Shown here piece after piece: positions 61,123 through 64,000 of a stretch of DNA of 64,000 bases. Within the stretch, counting starts at the first letter, position 1, and each line of letters begins with the position of its first letter. The DNA is taken from the NCBI GenBank assembly GCA_032622095.1, contig CP136061.1, positions 170,755,107 through 170,819,106 on the forward strand, read 5' to 3'. The notes under the pieces are model-generated. The model had not been told where the DNA came from. It was given only the letters and a program-made list of their open reading frames with translations, and searched no databases. Position numbers and translations under genes: made by a program. The DNA comes from Siphonodentalium dalli (lineage: Eukaryota > Mollusca > Scaphopoda > Gadilida > Siphonodentaliidae).

Positions 61123-63700
61123 TTTGTATCCCCACCACACACATATATAGGTATCCCCACCACATACATCTATAGGTATCCCCACCACGCACATATATAG
61201 GTATCCCCACCACATACATATATAGGTATCCCCACCACATACATCTATAGGCATCCCCACCACATACATATATAGGTATCCCCACCACATACATATATAG
61301 GTATCCCCACCACATACATATATAGGTATCCCACCACATACATATATAAGTATCCCCACCACATACATCTATAGGTATCCCCACCACATACATATATAGG
61401 TATCCCCAACACATACATCTATAGGTATCCCCACCACACACATCTATATGTATCCCCACCATACACATCTATAGGGATCCCCACCACACATATATATATA
61501 GGTATCCCCACCATACACATCTATATGTATCACCGCCACACACATATATAGGTAACCCCACCACATACATCTATTGGTATCCCCACCATACACATCTATA
61601 GGTATCCCCACCATACACATCTATATGTATCACCGCCACACTGATATATAGGTATCCGCACCACATACATCTATAGGTATCACCACCACATACATATATA
61701 GGTATCCCCACCACATACATCTATAGGTATCCCCACCACACACATCTATATGTATCACCACCACATACATATATAGGAATCCCCACCACACACATATATA
61801 GGTATCCCCACGACATACATATATAGGTATCCCCACCACACACATATAGGTATCCTCACCACACACATATATAGGTATCCCCACCACACACATCTATAGG
61901 TATCCCCGCCACACACATATATAGGTATCACCACCACATACATCTATAGGTATCACCACCACATACATATATAGGTATCCCCGCCACATACATATATAGG
62001 TATCACCACCACATACATATATAGCTATCCCCACCACATACATATATAGGTATCACCACCACACACATATATAGGTATCCCCGCCACATACATATGTAGG
62101 TATCCCCACCACATACATTTCTAGGTATCACCACCACACACATATATAGGTATCCCCACCACATACATATATAGGTATCCCATCACATACATATATAGGT
62201 ATCCCCACCACATACATATATAGGTATCCCCACCACATACATATATAGGTATCCCCATCACATACATCTATATGTATCCCCACCACACACATATATAAGT
62301 ATCCCCACCACATACATCTATAGGTATCCACACCACGCACATATATAGGTATCCCCACCACATACATATATAGGTATCCCCACCACATACATCTATAGGC
62401 ATCCCCACCACATACATATATAGGTATCCCCACCACATACATATATAGGTATCCCCACCACATACATATATAGGTATCCCCACCACATACATATATAAGT
62501 ATCCCCACCACATACATCTATAGGTATCCCCACCACATACATATATAGGTATCCCCAACACATACATCTATAGGTATCCCCACCACACACATCTATATGT
62601 ATCCCCACCATACACATCTATAGGGATCCCCACCACACATATATATAGGTATCCCCACCATACACATCTATATGTATCACCGCCACACACATATATAGGT
62701 AACCCCACCACATACATCTATTGGTATCCCCACCATACACATCTATAGGTATCCCCACCATACACATCTATATGTATCACCGCCACACTCATATATAGGT
62801 ATCCGCACCACATACATCTATAGGTATCACCACCACATACATATATAGGTATCCCCACCACATACATCTATAGGTATCCCCACCACAAACATCTATATGT
62901 ATCACCACCACATACATATATAGGTATCCCCACCACACACATATATAGGTATCCCCACGACATACATATATAGGTATCCCCACCACACACATATAGGTAT
63001 CCTCACCACACACATATATAGGTATCCCCACCACACACATCTATAGGTATCCTCACCACATACATATATAGGTATCCCCGCCACACACATACATGTGTAT
63101 ATAGGTATCCTCACCTCACACATCTATAGGTATCCCCACCACACACATATATAGGTATCGCCACCACACACATATATAGGTATCCCCACCACACACATCT
63201 ATAGGTATCCCCACCACACACACATATAGGTATCCCCACCACACACATATATAGGTATCCCCACCACACACATCTATAGGTATCCCCACCAAACACATAT
63301 ATAGGTATCCCCACCACATACATATATAGATATCCCCACCACACACATATATAGGTATCCCCACCACATACATATATAGGTATCCCCGCCACACACATAT
63401 ATATGTATCCCCGCCACATACATATATAGGTATCCCCGCCACATACATATATAGGTATCGCCACCACACACATCTATAGGTATTCCCACCATATACATAT
63501 ATAGGTATCACCACCACACACATATATAGGTATCCCCACCACACACATATATAGGTATCACCGCCACATACATATATAGGTATCACCACCACACACATAT
63601 ATAGGTCTCCCAACCACATACATCTATAGGTATCCCCAGCACACACATCTATATGTATCCCCACCACACACAGATCTATAGGTATCCCCACCACACACAT
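61123..63700 (+). repeat. 1,147-1,149-bp tandem pair and tail, super-repeat III
   Basis: CTATAGGGATCCCC monomers at about 61,474 and 62,620 mark the two members. The period is 1,147 because the second member's long AT run (about 62,640) is one TA step shorter. The tail includes the TACATGTGTATATAGG monomer at about 63,095 and the CACAGATCTATAGG string before the match to copy II ends near 63,696. Confidence 0.76.
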
Positions 63701-64000
63701 ATATAGGTATTCCCACAATACACATCTATAGTTATCCCCGCCACACACATATATAGGTATCCCCACCACATACATCTATATGTATTCCCACCACACACAT
63801 ATATAGGTATCCCCACTACACACATATAAAGGTATCCTCACCACACACATATATAGGTATCCCCACCACATACATCTATATGTATTCCCACCACACACAT
63901 ATATAGGTATCCCCACCACACACATATATAGGTATCCTCACCACATACATCTATAGGTATCCCCACCACACACATATAGGTATACCCGCCACACACATCT
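63701..64000 (+). repeat. Array beyond super-repeat III with a 100-bp (four-monomer) repeat
   Basis: Positions 63,756-63,855 and 63,856-63,955 are two copies of a four-monomer block (CACATACATCTATATG, ATTCCCACC, CCACTACAC or CCACCACAC, ATCCTCACC). They differ at a few bases, including AAAGG for ATAGG near 63,830. This simple short periodicity differs from the kilobase-scale units elsewhere. Confidence 0.75.

Larger units (their letters stand above)
38156..63700 (+). repeat. Super-repeat copy III (~25.5 kb)
   Basis: It opens with the same monomer string as 14,100, including an AAATAGATCC variant and a C-run deletion (ATACCGCC). These choose 14,100 rather than its 900-bp-earlier paralogue at about 13,200 as the counterpart. 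It differs from copy II by a private 4,812-bp tandem duplication, by a 1,591-bp unit where copy II has a 5,115-bp unit, and by a few indels of 1-100 bp. Its end near 63,700 has different following sequence, so the third junction is not identical to the one at 38,155. Confidence 0.82.
1..64000 (+). repeat. Satellite/minisatellite array, ~25-bp monomer, spanning the entire window
   Basis: Every part of the window reads as head-to-tail copies of a 25-bp monomer beginning GGTATCCCCACC and ending in an ATATATA-type run. The consensus has 2 G, 8 C, 6 T and 9 A, so GC is about 40% with a strong excess of C over G on the + strand. Common variants are ATCACC or CCCCGCC for CCCCACC, ACACACAT for ACATACAT, and CTATA for ATATA. 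Length variants (23, 24, 27 bp) come mostly from gain or loss of a TA step in the AT run or a C in the C run. No unique sequence longer than about 20 bp was seen. There is no coding or RNA gene evidence. The array continues past both window ends. The organism is probably a eukaryote, but the family is not one I recognise. Confidence 0.97.

Noticed and set aside
63116-63775. Longest minus-strand open frame (219 residues), and others such as 2,072-2,689, 7,755-8,342 and 57,642-58,229
   Set aside because: The translation is the monomer read in three phases, open frames overlap in all minus frames, and their ends are set by CTATA and ATCACC variants. There are no domains, no gene-like composition and no flanking signals.
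1-64000. CRISPR array
   Set aside because: Repeats are directly adjacent with no spacers of unrelated sequence, and the array is far too long and variable.
1-64000. TATA-box promoters in the TATATATA runs
   Set aside because: The AT run is part of every monomer, so it has no specificity, and no initiator or downstream gene is present.
1-64000. Telomeric repeat or centromere-protein box
   Set aside because: No runs of TTAGGG-type repeats on either strand, and no sequence resembling the CENP-B box in the common monomer types.
1-64000. Coding tandem repeat (surface or fibrous protein)
   Set aside because: A coding repeat would normally keep a multiple of three bases. Here the period is 25 with frequent 23-, 24- and 27-bp units, so no frame is maintained.

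Overview
The whole 64 kb is one uninterrupted tandem-repeat (satellite/minisatellite-type) array with a ~25-bp monomer. On the + strand the consensus monomer starts GGTATCCCCACC, continues with an ACATACAT or ACACACAT core, and ends in a short AT run (ATATA or CTATA). I found no gene, RNA gene, promoter, transposon, CRISPR array or unique-sequence island. An array this long, with nested higher-order structure and no operon-like coding sequence, points to a eukaryotic chromosome (pericentromeric, subtelomeric or interstitial heterochromatin). I do not recognise the monomer and cannot name the species.

The array is hierarchical. (1) Monomers of 25 bp, with 23-, 24-, 27-, 30- and 36-bp variants, differ at a few recurring positions, so a run of monomers forms a barcode. 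(2) The barcodes reveal higher-order units of about 0.9, 0.99, 1.15, 1.515, 1.59, 2.0-2.1, 4.81 and 5.1 kb, often as tandem pairs or a triplet. (3) These sit inside a 24-25.5 kb super-repeat: copy I, partial, about 1-14,099; copy II, about 14,100-38,155; copy III, about 38,156-63,700. The length difference between copies II and III is accounted for by a 4,812-bp tandem duplication present only in III, a 5,115-bp unit in II replaced by a 1,591-bp unit in III, and small indels.

The one break in polarity is at 26,388-26,941, where about 555 bp run in the opposite orientation. It is preceded by a 107-bp segment whose perfect reverse complement lies 115 bp downstream, and ends in a duplicated 11-bp motif (26,942-26,963) that is not monomer sequence. 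Diagnostic variants show that the forward arm and the inverted tract both derive from a copy of the type at about 22.9-23.4 kb or 28.0-28.5 kb, not from the sequence expected at that place. This looks like a fold-back, template-switch rearrangement (or a fold-back assembly/read artefact) and is the best lead in the window.

The minus strand is nearly free of stop codons in all three frames because the monomer has no stop in any phase and 25 is not a multiple of 3. The many apparent 60-220-residue reading frames are a by-product of this and are not annotated as genes. All boundaries were set by eye from shared variants, and higher-order junctions may be off by up to about one monomer.
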